Assembly: GCA_034520725.1 (NCBI GenBank)
Contig: JAXHNH010000011.1
Coordinates: 248,001-312,000, forward strand
Source of the DNA: Gracilimonas sp034520725
GTDB lineage: Bacteria; Bacteroidota; Rhodothermia; Balneolales; Balneolaceae
Length of the DNA: 64,000 nt
Reading direction: 5' to 3'
Shown piece after piece: positions 46,653 to 55,586 of this stretch; the stretch's first letter is position 1, and every line of letters begins with the position of its first letter. The translations under genes were made by a program, and so were the position numbers. The notes below the pieces were generated by a model. The model was not told where the DNA came from. It saw nothing but the letters and a program-made list of their open reading frames with translations, and ran no database searches.

Positions 46653-48131
46653 TTACCAGTCAATTTCCCAATTGCTGTGTTCGTTCTTAAATCTTTTGGG
46701 TGCTTCTTGTTTGAACAATCGAATGCCTGCTGTGATACCTACCCAAAAGCGGTACTGTCTTCCTTTTCTCTCAGGTGACCACAAACTATACCATGTATAT
46801 TCGTTTGCATCATTCACTCTTGTCACCTGTGCATTGAAAGATGGTCCGCCATAGAGTGAGAAACCATTGGAAAGTCTCTTACCAAGCATAAATTTATATG
46901 AATAGATGAGGTTCAGGTTTTCTCTCCATTCATCCTCAAAATGGTGTAAAACAGAAAATTCCTGATTGACGTACACTGTTTCATTCTCCCACTTATCAAA
47001 TGAATCAGTCACATTTTTCTCCAGCCCAACTGCTAAACCTATGCGGTAAACATCTCTGTTTAAAAGGGTGTTGTACCCAAATAAAGCAGAATTGTACACT
47101 CTGTGAGTTCCAAGAGTCAATCCAACGTCTGTGAAACCACCATCAGAATATCTGACATCAATATTTTTACGGCCGTTGCCATAGTAACTGATAAAACCGA
47201 TCGGTACTCCCTCAAACTCTTTAGCATAATTGATAAAGCCGATCTGAAGTCCTGTTGCCTTTTGTGATGCATTTAATAACCCCGAAAATTGAAGCCCGGT
47301 CATTTCCTGAGCAATGTTTGCTACGCCTGAAATGGAAGCTCCTTCAAGTTCTTTGGCATAATTCACACCACCTGTAACAAGTAACCCACTGGCATTATCT
47401 TTCGCAAAATTGAATGCCCCTGATAACATCAGACCTTCAATCTCACTCAAGGCAGTATTTCCAACTCCGGATATTTGTAATCCCGATACATCAGAACCCG
47501 CAAAATTTAAAACACCTGTTACCTGAAGACCTTCTATACTTTCTTTAGCCAAATTGGTGATACCTGAAAGCTGAAGACCGGAGATATCTCCATATGAGGC
47601 ATTGAAGAGGCCTGTACCTTGCAATCCCTCAATATCACCTTTGGCAATATTAGCAAAGCCTGAAAATTGTATACCACTGGAACTTTCACCTGAAATATTT
47701 ACTGCACCGGCAAATTGAATACCCTCAAGCTCACCCAGAGAAAAATTTGTAACCCCTGATAGTTGAACGCCAGTCATATCTTTTCCAGAAAAATTTCCAA
47801 TTCCCGCGAGGTTTATACCTTCAAGTTCTCCATTTGTGACGTTACCTAATCCGGCCAGCTGAAAACCGGAAGCGTAGCGTTTGTTGTAATTTATCAAACC
47901 ACCGATCTCAATACCATCCAATCCACCATGATAACCTCCAAGAATGTTTATGGAATATCTAGCGGTATAATTAGGAGCCTCGACACCATTAGTGCTGAGA
48001 GGAGGGAACAGGGTTATTCTCCACTTTCTATATTCCAGGTCATCATATTCGTGATCCTGAGCAATGGAAAGAGCTGGATTTAGAGTAAATCCTATGATAA
48101 TTAATAAAGCAGTTAGTATATGTTTAGTCAT
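46653..48131 (-). CDS. Surface repeat protein (LA_2272-like) with C-terminal barrel
   Basis: 492 residues with signal peptide (about 1-24, cleavage near IAQ). Residues about 70-320 are made of a dozen or more repeats of about 20 residues, each like GLQLSGVTNxA, with G, N and alternating small/hydrophobic positions strictly kept; such repeats suggest a beta-helix or beta-solenoid. The last 170 residues look like a beta-barrel end (FRFWVGITAGIRLF). Resembles the LA_2272/LA_2273 surface repeat family. Function not known; a cell-surface or outer membrane location is inferred. Confidence 0.72.
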   Translation of the reverse strand: MTKHILTALLIIIGFTLNPALSIAQDHEYDDLEYRKWRITLFPPLSTNGVEAPNYTARYSINILGGYHGGLDGIEIGGLINYNKRYASGFQLAGLGNVTNGELEGINLAGIGNFSGKDMTGVQLSGVTNFSLGELEGIQFAGAVNISGESSSGIQFSGFANIAKGDIEGLQGTGLFNASYGDISGLQLSGITNLAKESIEGLQVTGVLNFAGSDVSGLQISGVGNTALSEIEGLMLSGAFNFAKDNASGLLVTGGVNYAKELEGASISGVANIAQEMTGLQFSGLLNASQKATGLQIGFINYAKEFEGVPIGFISYYGNGRKNIDVRYSDGGFTDVGLTLGTHRVYNSALFGYNTLLNRDVYRIGLAVGLEKNVTDSFDKWENETVYVNQEFSVLHHFEDEWRENLNLIYSYKFMLGKRLSNGFSLYGGPSFNAQVTRVNDANEYTWYSLWSPERKGRQYRFWVGITAGIRLFKQEAPKRFKNEHSNWEIDW

Positions 48132-48223
48132 GACCTGAACTATATTTTGAGAATTCGCAATCCAATACGCACAAAACTCAAAAAAGTTATAATGAAATAA
48201 CCTTGTTTCTCAATCAATATTGA

Positions 48224-48755
48224 TCAGATCAGTGGTTCTTTCAGATCAGGTAATTTTTCATCGAGAACATCATTCCAGTTATTGACCTCTTCAACACTTG
48301 ATAGTAATTCCTCAACATCACCTTCCAGATCTATGAATTCGATCTTATCGCCCTGAACGATCTGATTGACAACATTCATATCATCTTCGGATACGATGCT
48401 CACCAAAAACAGTATGTTTCCCATCCAGCCAGGGTGTTGCTATATGTGTAATGAAAAACTGACTCCCGTTTGTGTTTGGGCCGGCATTAGCCATAGAGAG
48501 TTTTCCTGGTTCATCGTGGACAAGACCTTCATGAAATTCGTCATCAAACCGGTAACCGGGTCCACCCCGGCCATCTCCGTCGGGGCATCCACCCTGAATC
48601 ATAAAATCATTGATCACACGATGGAAATGCAGGCCATCGTAGAATCCACGTGAAGCAAGATTTACAAAGTTTGCCACCGTTTTTGGAGCTTTATCAGGAA
48701 ACAGTTCAATATTTATTTGTCCTTTAGACGTGTTGATAGCGCAGGAAATATTCAT
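48224..48755 (-). pseudogene. Cyclophilin-type peptidyl-prolyl isomerase, frameshifted
   Basis: Proline isomerase folding helper. The N-terminal part has NIELFPDKAPKTVANFVNLA, GLHFHRVINDFMIQGGCP and GSQFFITHIATPWLDGKHTVFGE, all cyclophilin hallmarks. The next residues are read in another frame (IVSEDDMNVVNQIVQGDKIEFIDLE). Removing one base near 48398 joins the two and gives a 176-residue protein; deletion of two bases is the alternative. No signal peptide, so cytosolic. As with mfd, the rest is undamaged. Confidence 0.9.
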
Positions 48756-48762
48756 AACTAGT

Positions 48763-49389
48763 TCAGTGAACAGATAGGGTTAAAAATAAAAAATTTGAGT
48801 CTAGGCCGGGGTTCTGAGAACCCGTCTGGGCATTAGAAATATGATGAAATTTATACCCCAAAGATAGATCAGTAAAAGAATTCAACTTAAAAATATTACC
48901 GATAATGATATCAAAAGTGAAATTAAGCCTTCTGGCTTTATCCGTGGGGAAATAATCATCCATATAAATAATACCGGCCGTGGTTTGTGCAAATGGCGAA
49001 AATAAATCAGATTTATAATTTTTCACCATAAAGCCAAACGGGGAGATTCCATAACCACTGTTTTTTGTTTTGCGGTCGTTTGCATCCCGTTTTGGATAAT
49101 CAAAATGAAGGTAAGGAATAATACCGGCGGTGTACCATAGGGAAATATCCTCGCTAAGATTTTTCAGATGTTTTTGAAAACCGAATCTTAGGATCTGAGT
49201 TTGAGAGTTTTGAGTCTTACCTAAGAATCGAATGGATTGGGAAGAGTACCCCCCCCAAATAGTGTATCTGGTTTCGGGGGTTATTGATGTTGGTCTATTC
49301 TGCCCGTATAGCTCTGAATGAGTAATTAAGAACAGAAATCCAATAATTAATAAATGAATGGTTGATCTATGAGAGCCAATAAATTTCAA
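48763..49389 (-). CDS. PagL-like acyloxyacyl hydrolase (outer membrane)
   Basis: 208 residues with signal peptide (about 8-28, cleavage after YG before QNRP) and an alternating barrel pattern. The closing segment SLGYKFHHISNAQTGSQNPG matches the PagL motif with catalytic His and Ser in HHISNA; the third position, Glu in PagL, is Asp here (NPGLDS). PagL removes the 3-O acyl chain of lipid A. Start is TTG at 49389. Role inferred; consistent with LpxH in the same window. Confidence 0.65.
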   Translation of the reverse strand: MKFIGSHRSTIHLLIIGFLFLITHSELYGQNRPTSITPETRYTIWGGYSSQSIRFLGKTQNSQTQILRFGFQKHLKNLSEDISLWYTAGIIPYLHFDYPKRDANDRKTKNSGYGISPFGFMVKNYKSDLFSPFAQTTAGIIYMDDYFPTDKARRLNFTFDIIIGNIFKLNSFTDLSLGYKFHHISNAQTGSQNPGLDSNFLFLTLSVH

Positions 49390-49397
49390 TGGAAGTA

Positions 49398-49724
49398 TCA
49401 GGATTTAGATTTTTTTGTCTTTAAAAAACTTATAACTGAAACACCCCATATTACGATCCATGCACCACCCAAATAGAAATTTTCTGCGTAGAATAGAATT
49501 ACTACTGTAAGTCCATAGATTATGTGATAGAACAGGGGGGGAGCCGATGTTTTGTTAGCCTTATTGTTAAGTGTAGGCATTACAAAGGTTAGCAGCTTGC
49601 TGATCAACAATAAGGCTGTATAAACCCAAAGAACGATGTTCAAAACATCACTGGGGTATACTGCATATAATGCGATAATTAGAAGAACAACTACGTCGAG
49701 ATAGGCGTCTTTAAGCCATTTCAT
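49398..49724 (-). CDS. Small multi-pass membrane protein, unknown
   Basis: 108 residues with four hydrophobic stretches (about 8-24, 26-44, 66-80 and 83-100) and a basic C-terminal tail KTKKSKS. No motif I recognise. Placed between the cold-shock gene and the PagL-like gene on the same strand with 5-8-base gaps, so it is probably in one transcript with them. Length, hydrophobicity and gapless placement support a real gene. Confidence 0.65.
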   Translation of the reverse strand: MKWLKDAYLDVVVLLIIALYAVYPSDVLNIVLWVYTALLLISKLLTFVMPTLNNKANKTSAPPLFYHIIYGLTVVILFYAENFYLGGAWIVIWGVSVISFLKTKKSKS

Positions 49725-49729
49725 TAATA

Positions 49730-49963
49730 TTATTCTACCTGATCTTGTATTGGATTGAGAGATACTACTTCTTTGGCATGAAGACCTTTATCGCCCTCGT
49801 CCAGATGGAATTCTACTTCTTCACCTCGTCTTAACTTCTTAAAACCGTCAGCCTGAATTTCTGAGTAGTGAACAAATGCATCTTCACCTGTATCAGTACT
49901 AATAAACCCGTAACCTTTAGTATTGTGGAACCATTTAACCGTACCCTTTTGCTTGTCTGACAT
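49730..49963 (-). CDS. Cold-shock protein
   Basis: 77-residue OB-fold RNA chaperone. RNP1 (KGYGFIS) and RNP2 (DAFVHYS) are intact, as are GTVKWF and the closing KGLHAKEV. The ATG at 49963 is preferred to a TTG three codons upstream because MSDKQKGTVKWF is the family-like start. The 118-base leader is AT-rich and may be regulatory, as with cspA mRNA. Starts a likely operon with the small membrane protein and PagL-like gene. Confidence 0.93.
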   Translation of the reverse strand: MSDKQKGTVKWFHNTKGYGFISTDTGEDAFVHYSEIQADGFKKLRRGEEVEFHLDEGDKGLHAKEVVSLNPIQDQVE

Positions 49964-50081
49964 AAAACCCAAAAATTAATTAATGTTAACTAGCTGAATA
50001 ACTAACTAAAGTTACCCATAACAGGAACTAAAATAATTTTTGGGAACAATACAATCAACTGTAACCTGTAATTAGTTACAT

Positions 50082-50666
50082 TTATCGAATTCTTAGTTCT
50101 TCGATCCAGATCGCCATTCCGTCAGAATTCTTAGTTGAGGTCAGTTCTGTTTTGGATGTCAGAACAACTTCACCCTCAGTTTCCACATCAACAATAAGGC
50201 CTTTAACATAGATGATATGACCATCTCGTAGTGTTTTTAATTTTTCATCTATACTAGACGTTGATGGCAAAAGATGCCATAGATCGCTTTCCCCGTATAT
50301 AATATTTAATGAAAGAGGTGGGCGCGTCAGGTCTAACTTGTAAGAACGGTTTTTTAAAGAGTAAAAAATGTAATCCAGATTGCGCTCATCGGAAAGTTGA
50401 TTCCAGCCTACCATAGCATCAGCAGGGGCATATTTCTTAACCCGATCAAAAAAGTAACGCTTACGCTTGATGATCAAAACTTCGCCTTCAATAACTTTTT
50501 TAGGTGTAACTGTAGCACCTTTAAAAGTGAATGGCTCTTGCCAGGTCAGTCTTTCTATATCAGGAGCATTTTTAACCATTATGCCCGGACCTCGGTCTAC
50601 AGGAAATGTTGAATAGACAATGTAGCTAGCTGCTACGAACACACAGAAAACTAAATACTTTACCAT
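50082..50666 (-). CDS. Secreted or membrane-anchored protein, unknown
   Basis: About 194 residues from the ATG at 50666 (GTG at 50675 is the alternative); GAAGG precedes this ATG. One hydrophobic segment (MVKYLVFCVFVAASYIVYS) anchors or exports it. The rest is beta-rich with the stretch VIEGEVLIIKRKRYFFDRVKKYAPAD and no catalytic motif I recognise. Isolated gene between the cold-shock operon and the tRNA. Function unknown. Confidence 0.65.
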   Translation of the reverse strand: MVKYLVFCVFVAASYIVYSTFPVDRGPGIMVKNAPDIERLTWQEPFTFKGATVTPKKVIEGEVLIIKRKRYFFDRVKKYAPADAMVGWNQLSDERNLDYIFYSLKNRSYKLDLTRPPLSLNIIYGESDLWHLLPSTSSIDEKLKTLRDGHIIYVKGLIVDVETEGEVVLTSKTELTSTKNSDGMAIWIEELRIR

Positions 50667-50818
50667 AACCTTCACCTTGAATTGTTTTTCTTACAAGAGG
50701 GTAGACGACCGTTTGTGTTACAAAATTATTATAAAGTTATAATGTGTGCAGTCCATAATGTTCCTGAATTCTAATGATCAAGCATTTAATTTTTAGAGAA
50801 TTAATTGTGGAAATACAC

Positions 50819-50851
50819 TTTGTTATTTACTGGCAGGAAACCTTATCTTTG
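50819..50851 (+). promoter_or_regulatory. Bacteroidota-type promoter of tRNA-Leu
   Basis: TTTG (50819-50822), a 21-base spacer and TATCTTTG (50844-50851), which matches the Bacteroidota -7 consensus TAnnTTTG exactly and -33 TTTG; start of transcription would be a few bases before the tRNA at 50866. The spacer is two bases longer than usual. Confidence 0.6.
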
Positions 50852-50865
50852 AAGTCTTACCTAAA

Positions 50866-50947
50866 GCCAAAGTGGCGGAATTGGTAGACGCGCGCGACTC
50901 AAAATCGCGTTCCTCCGGGAGTGTGGGTTCGAGTCCCACCTTTGGTA
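50866..50947 (+). tRNA. tRNA-Leu (CAA)
   Basis: Class II tRNA. The acceptor arm pairs GCCAAAG with CTTTGGT (one G-U), the anticodon stem CGCGA/TCGCG encloses loop CTCAAAA with anticodon CAA at 50900-50902, the long variable arm is TTCCTCCGGGAGT, and the T arm is GTGGGTTCGAGTCCCAC. Reads the UUG codon. The CCA end is not encoded. A terminator follows at once. Confidence 0.96.
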
Positions 50948-50949
50948 CT

Positions 50950-50981
50950 AAAGCCTTGCATACTTCTGCAAGGCTTTTTTT
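50950..50981 (+). terminator. Terminator of the tRNA-Leu transcript
   Basis: Eleven-pair stem AAAGCCTTGCA/TGCAAGGCTTT with loop TACTTC, then a T tract. It begins three bases after the tRNA discriminator base. Confidence 0.88.
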
Positions 50982-51111
50982 ATGTCTTTTAACCTCAAGT
51001 CTTTGAAAAATGCTGATTTTTTAAACTTATAGGTGAGTTATTTATAGCATCAGTTTCATTTATTATTATTTTAAGCGAAAACATAAACCAAACCAAAATT
51101 AAGTAGGTGTT

Positions 51112-53022
51112 ATGAGTAATTACCATATCAAAAGTTTAGAGGAATATTTTAAGGTTTATCGTCACTCAGTCAGAGAGCCTGAAATATTTTGGTCTGAAAT
51201 AGCTGAAGAGCATTTTACCTGGCGGAAAAGTTGGGACAATATTTTGGAATGGGATTTCGACAAGCCTGAAATAAAGTGGTTTGAAGGGGCTAAACTCAAT
51301 ATTACTGAAAACTGTATTGACAGACACTTACTTACCAAAGGAGATAAAACAGCTATTCTGTTTGAGCCGAATGATCCCAATGAAGAGGCTGAACATATTA
51401 GTTACTCAGACCTACATAAGAGAGTTAATAAATTTGCCAATGTTTTAAAACAACAGGGCGTAGGAAAAGGCGACAGAGTCTGTATTTATCTACCCATGAT
51501 TCCCGAGTTAACGGTTTCCATGCTGGCTTGTGCAAGAATTGGAGCTATTCACTCAGTTGTGTTTGCTGGTTTTTCGTCAAAAGCTCTATCCACTAGAATT
51601 CAGGACTGTGATGCTAAAATTGTGATAACCTCAGATGGTTCTTACAGGGGCCAAAAGACCATAGACCTAAAAGGAATTGTTGATGAGGCGCTAAAACAAT
51701 GTCCCGATGTTGAATCCGTGCTGGTAGCCAAACGCATTAAATCTGATATAAATATGGCTGAGGACCGGGACAAATGGTTGCAGCCATTGTTAGATGAGGC
51801 TTCAGATGAATGTGAGATAGAGATCATGGAAGCAGAGGACCCATTATTTATACTCTACACATCCGGGTCAACGGGGAAACCAAAAGGAATGGTTCATACC
51901 TCTGCAGGGTACATGGTTTATACGGCCTATACATTTAAGAATGTTTTCCAATATAAAAACGATGACATTTATTGGTGTACTGCAGATATTGGCTGGATAA
52001 CCGGTCACAGTTACATCGTTTACGGCCCGTTATTAAACGGCGCAACTTCAGTGATGTTTGAGGGAGTTCCAAGCTATCCGGATTATAGCCGGTTTTGGGA
52101 GGTTGTAGAAAAACATAAAGTGAATCAGTTTTACACTGCCCCAACGGCTATTCGAGCACTAGCTAAAGAGAACTTGTCCTATGTGAAAAAACATGACCTT
52201 TCCTCATTAAAGGTATTAGGTACAGTAGGTGAGCCGATAAATGAGGAAGCATGGCACTGGTATAATGACAATATCGGTAATAAAAACAGCCCAGTTGTTG
52301 ATACATGGTGGCAAACAGAGACCGGAGGCATCATGATATCACCGATACCATATGTAACACCGACTATCCCAACTTTTGCAACTATGCCATTACCGGGAGT
52401 TCAACCGGCTTTAATGGATGAAAACTCCAATGAGATCAAAGGAAATCAGGTAGAAGGACGATTGTGCATTAAGCATCCATGGCCGGGAATGGCTCGGACC
52501 ATTTGGGGGAATCATGAACGGTTTAAGAATACCTATTTTTCAGCTTATGAGAATATGTATTTCACCGGTGATGGTGCCAGAAGAGATGCAACAGGGTACT
52601 ACAGAATTACCGGTAGAGTTGATGATGTTGTGATCGTATCAGGACATAATCTTGGTACAGCTCCAATCGAAGATTCAATTAACGAACACCCTGCAGTTGC
52701 TGAATCTGCAATTGTTGGTTTTCCTCACGAGATCAAGGGGAATGCCTTGTATGGATTCATTACGCTTAAGGAAACCGGTGAGACAAGGGTTCAGGATAAT
52801 CTGAGAAAAGAGATCAATCAGATACTAACAGAACATATTGGTCCGATCGCCAAGCTGGATAAAATTCAGTTCTGTGATGGACTTCCAAAAACCCGTTCCG
52901 GTAAGATTATGAGGCGTATTCTTCGCAAAATTGCTTCAAATGAAACTAATCAACTTGGAGATGTATCAACACTGCAGGATCCAGAGGTAGTTGAGCAGAT
53001 CATCGAGGGAAGAATTAAATAA
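51112..53022 (+). CDS. acs: Acetyl-CoA synthetase
   Basis: Activates acetate through acetyl-AMP to acetyl-CoA. 636 residues, normal size. The AMP-forming signature YTSGSTGKPKGMVHTS (about 246-261), GAIHSVVFAGFSSKAL, DVWWQTETGG-like VDTWWQTETGG, and the C-terminal LPKTRSGKIMRRILRK with the Lys that is acetylated by Pat-type enzymes are present. Preceded by the tRNA terminator, so it has its own promoter in the 130-base gap, not identified. The next gene is a haem lipoprotein. Confidence 0.95.
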   Translation: MSNYHIKSLEEYFKVYRHSVREPEIFWSEIAEEHFTWRKSWDNILEWDFDKPEIKWFEGAKLNITENCIDRHLLTKGDKTAILFEPNDPNEEAEHISYSDLHKRVNKFANVLKQQGVGKGDRVCIYLPMIPELTVSMLACARIGAIHSVVFAGFSSKALSTRIQDCDAKIVITSDGSYRGQKTIDLKGIVDEALKQCPDVESVLVAKRIKSDINMAEDRDKWLQPLLDEASDECEIEIMEAEDPLFILYTSGSTGKPKGMVHTSAGYMVYTAYTFKNVFQYKNDDIYWCTADIGWITGHSYIVYGPLLNGATSVMFEGVPSYPDYSRFWEVVEKHKVNQFYTAPTAIRALAKENLSYVKKHDLSSLKVLGTVGEPINEEAWHWYNDNIGNKNSPVVDTWWQTETGGIMISPIPYVTPTIPTFATMPLPGVQPALMDENSNEIKGNQVEGRLCIKHPWPGMARTIWGNHERFKNTYFSAYENMYFTGDGARRDATGYYRITGRVDDVVIVSGHNLGTAPIEDSINEHPAVAESAIVGFPHEIKGNALYGFITLKETGETRVQDNLRKEINQILTEHIGPIAKLDKIQFCDGLPKTRSGKIMRRILRKIASNETNQLGDVSTLQDPEVVEQIIEGRIK

Positions 53023-53149
53023 TGATCTGAATTCATTTAATTATCTTTAAGAGTCTCATAAGGTAGTCCCTAGCGAGGCTTACTTATTACTACAAGTTGT
53101 TAAATAGGAGTTAACACTGTTCCTTATATAAAAACCAAATGGAGTAGCT

Positions 53150-53752
53150 ATGAAACCGTATTATTTCTTGCTTATCGTTTCTGTAATAGTATTTGCCGGG
53201 TTTGCGTGTAGTGAAAAAAGTGATAAATCTGAACCGGATATAACTCTTACTGAGTCTGAGATGACAGAGTACCGCGCAAAAGGGGGGGAGCTGGCAGGTA
53301 CCACACAAAAAGTACTTGGATCTAATTTGATAAAAGCCATCAATGAGGGCGGTCCGGTCAATGCACTTGAATTTTGTAAAATTCAAGCCCACCCCTTAAC
53401 CGACAGTATGGCAACTGAGTTGCAAGCTCACATTATTAGAGTCACTGATAAACCCAGAAATCCTGATAATGTTGCTGATCAAAGACAACTGGAGTACATT
53501 AGTTCTGCGAAGATGAATTTAACTTCAGGTGAAGACGTAAAGCCTGAAATAAATATTATTGAAGGAAAAATAACCGGTTATTACCCTATTATCACGAATC
53601 AGCTTTGCATGCAGTGCCATGGCAGCGAAAATGAACAGATCAATGAAGAGACTTTAGCAAAGATCAACGAGCTTTATCCGGATGATCAGGCTACAGGATA
53701 TGGTGTAGAGGAGTTACGCGGGATCTGGGTTGTGGAAATGGATAAGCAATAA
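53150..53752 (+). CDS. DUF3365 lipoprotein with c-type haem motif
   Basis: 200 residues. Signal with lipobox FAGFACSEK (Cys20 would be lipidated), then a Tll0287-like DUF3365 domain (NALEFCKIQAHPLTDSM, RPRNPDNVADQRQLEYI-like DKPRNPDNVADQRQLEYI), and CMQCHG near residue 160, a CxxCH haem c attachment site. Located on the periplasmic side; in other bacteria DUF3365 domains sense redox or gases. Function here unknown. Two bases separate its stop from the convergent galE end. Confidence 0.8.
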   Translation: MKPYYFLLIVSVIVFAGFACSEKSDKSEPDITLTESEMTEYRAKGGELAGTTQKVLGSNLIKAINEGGPVNALEFCKIQAHPLTDSMATELQAHIIRVTDKPRNPDNVADQRQLEYISSAKMNLTSGEDVKPEINIIEGKITGYYPIITNQLCMQCHGSENEQINEETLAKINELYPDDQATGYGVEELRGIWVVEMDKQ

Positions 53753-53753
53753 A

Positions 53754-54764
53754 TTACTGATAACCATTTGGGTTATTAGATTGCCATCGCCAGGTGTCTT
53801 CACACATCTGCTTGATATCACGCTCGGCCTTCCAATCCAATTCTTTTCCAGCCTTAGATGGGTCGGCATAGCATTCTGCAATATCGCCTGGTCGACGGTC
53901 AGTGATCTGGTACGGTACTTCTTTTCCGGATGCCGCCTCAAAAGCTTTAACCATATCTAAAACACTCGAGCCTTTACCGGTACCTAGGTTATGTATTATT
54001 AGTCCAGGGTCTGACTCCAGTTTTTCAAGTGCTTTCAAATGACCTGTGGCAAGGTCTACAACATGAATATAATCTCTTACTCCGGTTCCATCGGGAGTAG
54101 GGTAGTCACCTCCGAATACTGAAAGTTTATCCAGTTTACCTACTGCAACTTGTGAGACATAAGGCATCAAATTATTGGGAATGTCATTTGGGTCTTCACC
54201 TATGAGTCCGCTTTCATGTGCACCAACCGGGTTAAAATATCGAAGCAACGAAATATTCCATGAATTATCGGCCACATGAAGGTCTTTGAGTATGTACTCA
54301 ATAAAAAGTTTGGTTCGGCCGTATGGATTTGTGGCAGAAAGAGGGGAGTCTTCAGTAATCGGTACTTCTTCAGGATCCCCGTAAACTGTAGCAGAGGATG
54401 AAAATACCAGTTTTTTAACACCGTATTCTCTCATAACTTCACAAAGTATCAGAGTACTAGTGATGTTGTTGTTATAATACATAAGTGGTTTTTCGACAGA
54501 TTCACCAACGGCTTTAAAACCTGCGAAGTGAATAACAGCATCGATAGGATGACTTTCAAAGATCTTTCTAACAGCTATTTTATTTAAAAGGTCTTCTTCG
54601 TAAAAAGTGACCGCTTTTCCTGTGATCTTTTCTACCCGTTTTATAGCCTCAAAACTGCTATTGGACAAATTGTCAATTACAACAACTTCATGGCCTGATT
54701 CCAGGAGTTCAAGAACCGTGTGACTTCCAATATATCCTGCTCCACCAGTAATAAATACATTCAT
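53754..54764 (-). CDS. galE: UDP-glucose 4-epimerase
   Basis: Interconverts UDP-glucose and UDP-galactose with bound NAD. 336 residues with the cofactor loop TGGAGYIGSHT (6-16), the catalytic Ser in SSSATVYGDP, Tyr/Lys in NPYGRTKLFIE (YxxxK), and DGTGVRDYIHVVDLA. Complete. Third gene after the thioesterase and Hpt genes with small gaps, a likely single transcript, though the functions do not connect. Confidence 0.95.
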   Translation of the reverse strand: MNVFITGGAGYIGSHTVLELLESGHEVVVIDNLSNSSFEAIKRVEKITGKAVTFYEEDLLNKIAVRKIFESHPIDAVIHFAGFKAVGESVEKPLMYYNNNITSTLILCEVMREYGVKKLVFSSSATVYGDPEEVPITEDSPLSATNPYGRTKLFIEYILKDLHVADNSWNISLLRYFNPVGAHESGLIGEDPNDIPNNLMPYVSQVAVGKLDKLSVFGGDYPTPDGTGVRDYIHVVDLATGHLKALEKLESDPGLIIHNLGTGKGSSVLDMVKAFEAASGKEVPYQITDRRPGDIAECYADPSKAGKELDWKAERDIKQMCEDTWRWQSNNPNGYQ

Positions 54765-54773
54765 AATTTTTAT

Positions 54774-55124
54774 CTAATTGATCTGAAGCTTTAATTCTTC
54801 AATTACCTTATCACAAATTCTATTGATTTTTTTAATTGATTTCTCGAGCTCTTCATCCGGTTTCTCATCCCACAATAAGGTTTTTGCATGCTCATATTCA
54901 TCAACAATCTGATCCAAACCGAGCATTTGAGCGACAGGTTTTATTTTATGCCCCGCCTTTCTGAAGCTGGTTTCATCCCGAATCAGTAGAAATTTCTCAT
55001 AATTGTTATTGAACTCAGTAAACGAGTCAACAGCAGCTTCTGAAAATTCACTGATGTATTTTTCTTCCCCATACAGCATTTCTGACAGACTGGTGAAGTC
55101 TATCAATGTGGTCTTATCAGTCAA
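54774..55124 (-). CDS. Histidine phosphotransfer (Hpt) domain protein
   Basis: 116 residues that are entirely an Hpt helical bundle, with phospho-acceptor His59 in RKAGHKIKPVAQMLGL. It would relay phosphate between a hybrid kinase receiver and a response regulator. The start is TTG at 55124, one base after the thioesterase stop; the ATG at residue 16 is the alternative. The soluble hybrid kinase at about 19-20 kb is the only partner candidate in the window, but they are far apart. Confidence 0.75.
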   Translation of the reverse strand: MTDKTTLIDFTSLSEMLYGEEKYISEFSEAAVDSFTEFNNNYEKFLLIRDETSFRKAGHKIKPVAQMLGLDQIVDEYEHAKTLLWDEKPDEELEKSIKKINRICDKVIEELKLQIN

Positions 55125-55125
55125 T

Positions 55126-55500
55126 TTATTCTTCGTTTACGGGTTCTTTGATATTGTGAGGAGTCGGTTTGCCAAATTCATCGAGATGAACAAAGACAAT
55201 TTTATCAATAGTGATAATATGTTCTTTAGAGAATTTATTGCGCACCAAACATTTAACTGTTATGGAGGTCCGTCCGAATTTAACTGTTTCCATGCCTATC
55301 TCAATAACTTCACCAAGCTTCGCTGAGTTTACAAAGTTGATCTCAGACATGTATTTTGTAACAATGTTACCCTTCCCAAGCTGACATAACACATAGATGG
55401 CAGCCTCTTCATCTATCCAGGAGATGACAGTTCCGCCAAATAGGGTGCCATGGGCGTTCAAATCCTCTGGTTTAATTAATTTCCTACTGAAAAATCTCAT
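55126..55500 (-). CDS. Acyl-CoA thioesterase (YciA/hotdog family)
   Basis: About 124 residues. The motif LNAHGTLFGGTVISWIDEEAA holds the active-site region of the YciA type (NxxGTLFGG...D). Homologues hydrolyse medium-to-long acyl-CoA. Start is taken at 55500 (MRFFSRKL), since an upstream in-frame ATG would add residues unlike the family. Head of the galE-Hpt-thioesterase run, divergent from parA. Confidence 0.82.
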   Translation of the reverse strand: MRFFSRKLIKPEDLNAHGTLFGGTVISWIDEEAAIYVLCQLGKGNIVTKYMSEINFVNSAKLGEVIEIGMETVKFGRTSITVKCLVRNKFSKEHIITIDKIVFVHLDEFGKPTPHNIKEPVNEE

Positions 55501-55586
55501 ATTATCTTTGTTGATTATTAGTACCTTAAAGATAAGGGATAATGATTTAATCAAATAATTTGATTTAAGAATGTTAGAATTAATAT

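Noticed and set aside
50040..50082. GTAAC / GTTAC inverted repeat as terminator of the unknown gene at 50.1 kb
   Set aside because: Stem of only five or six pairs and no T tract on the minus strand.
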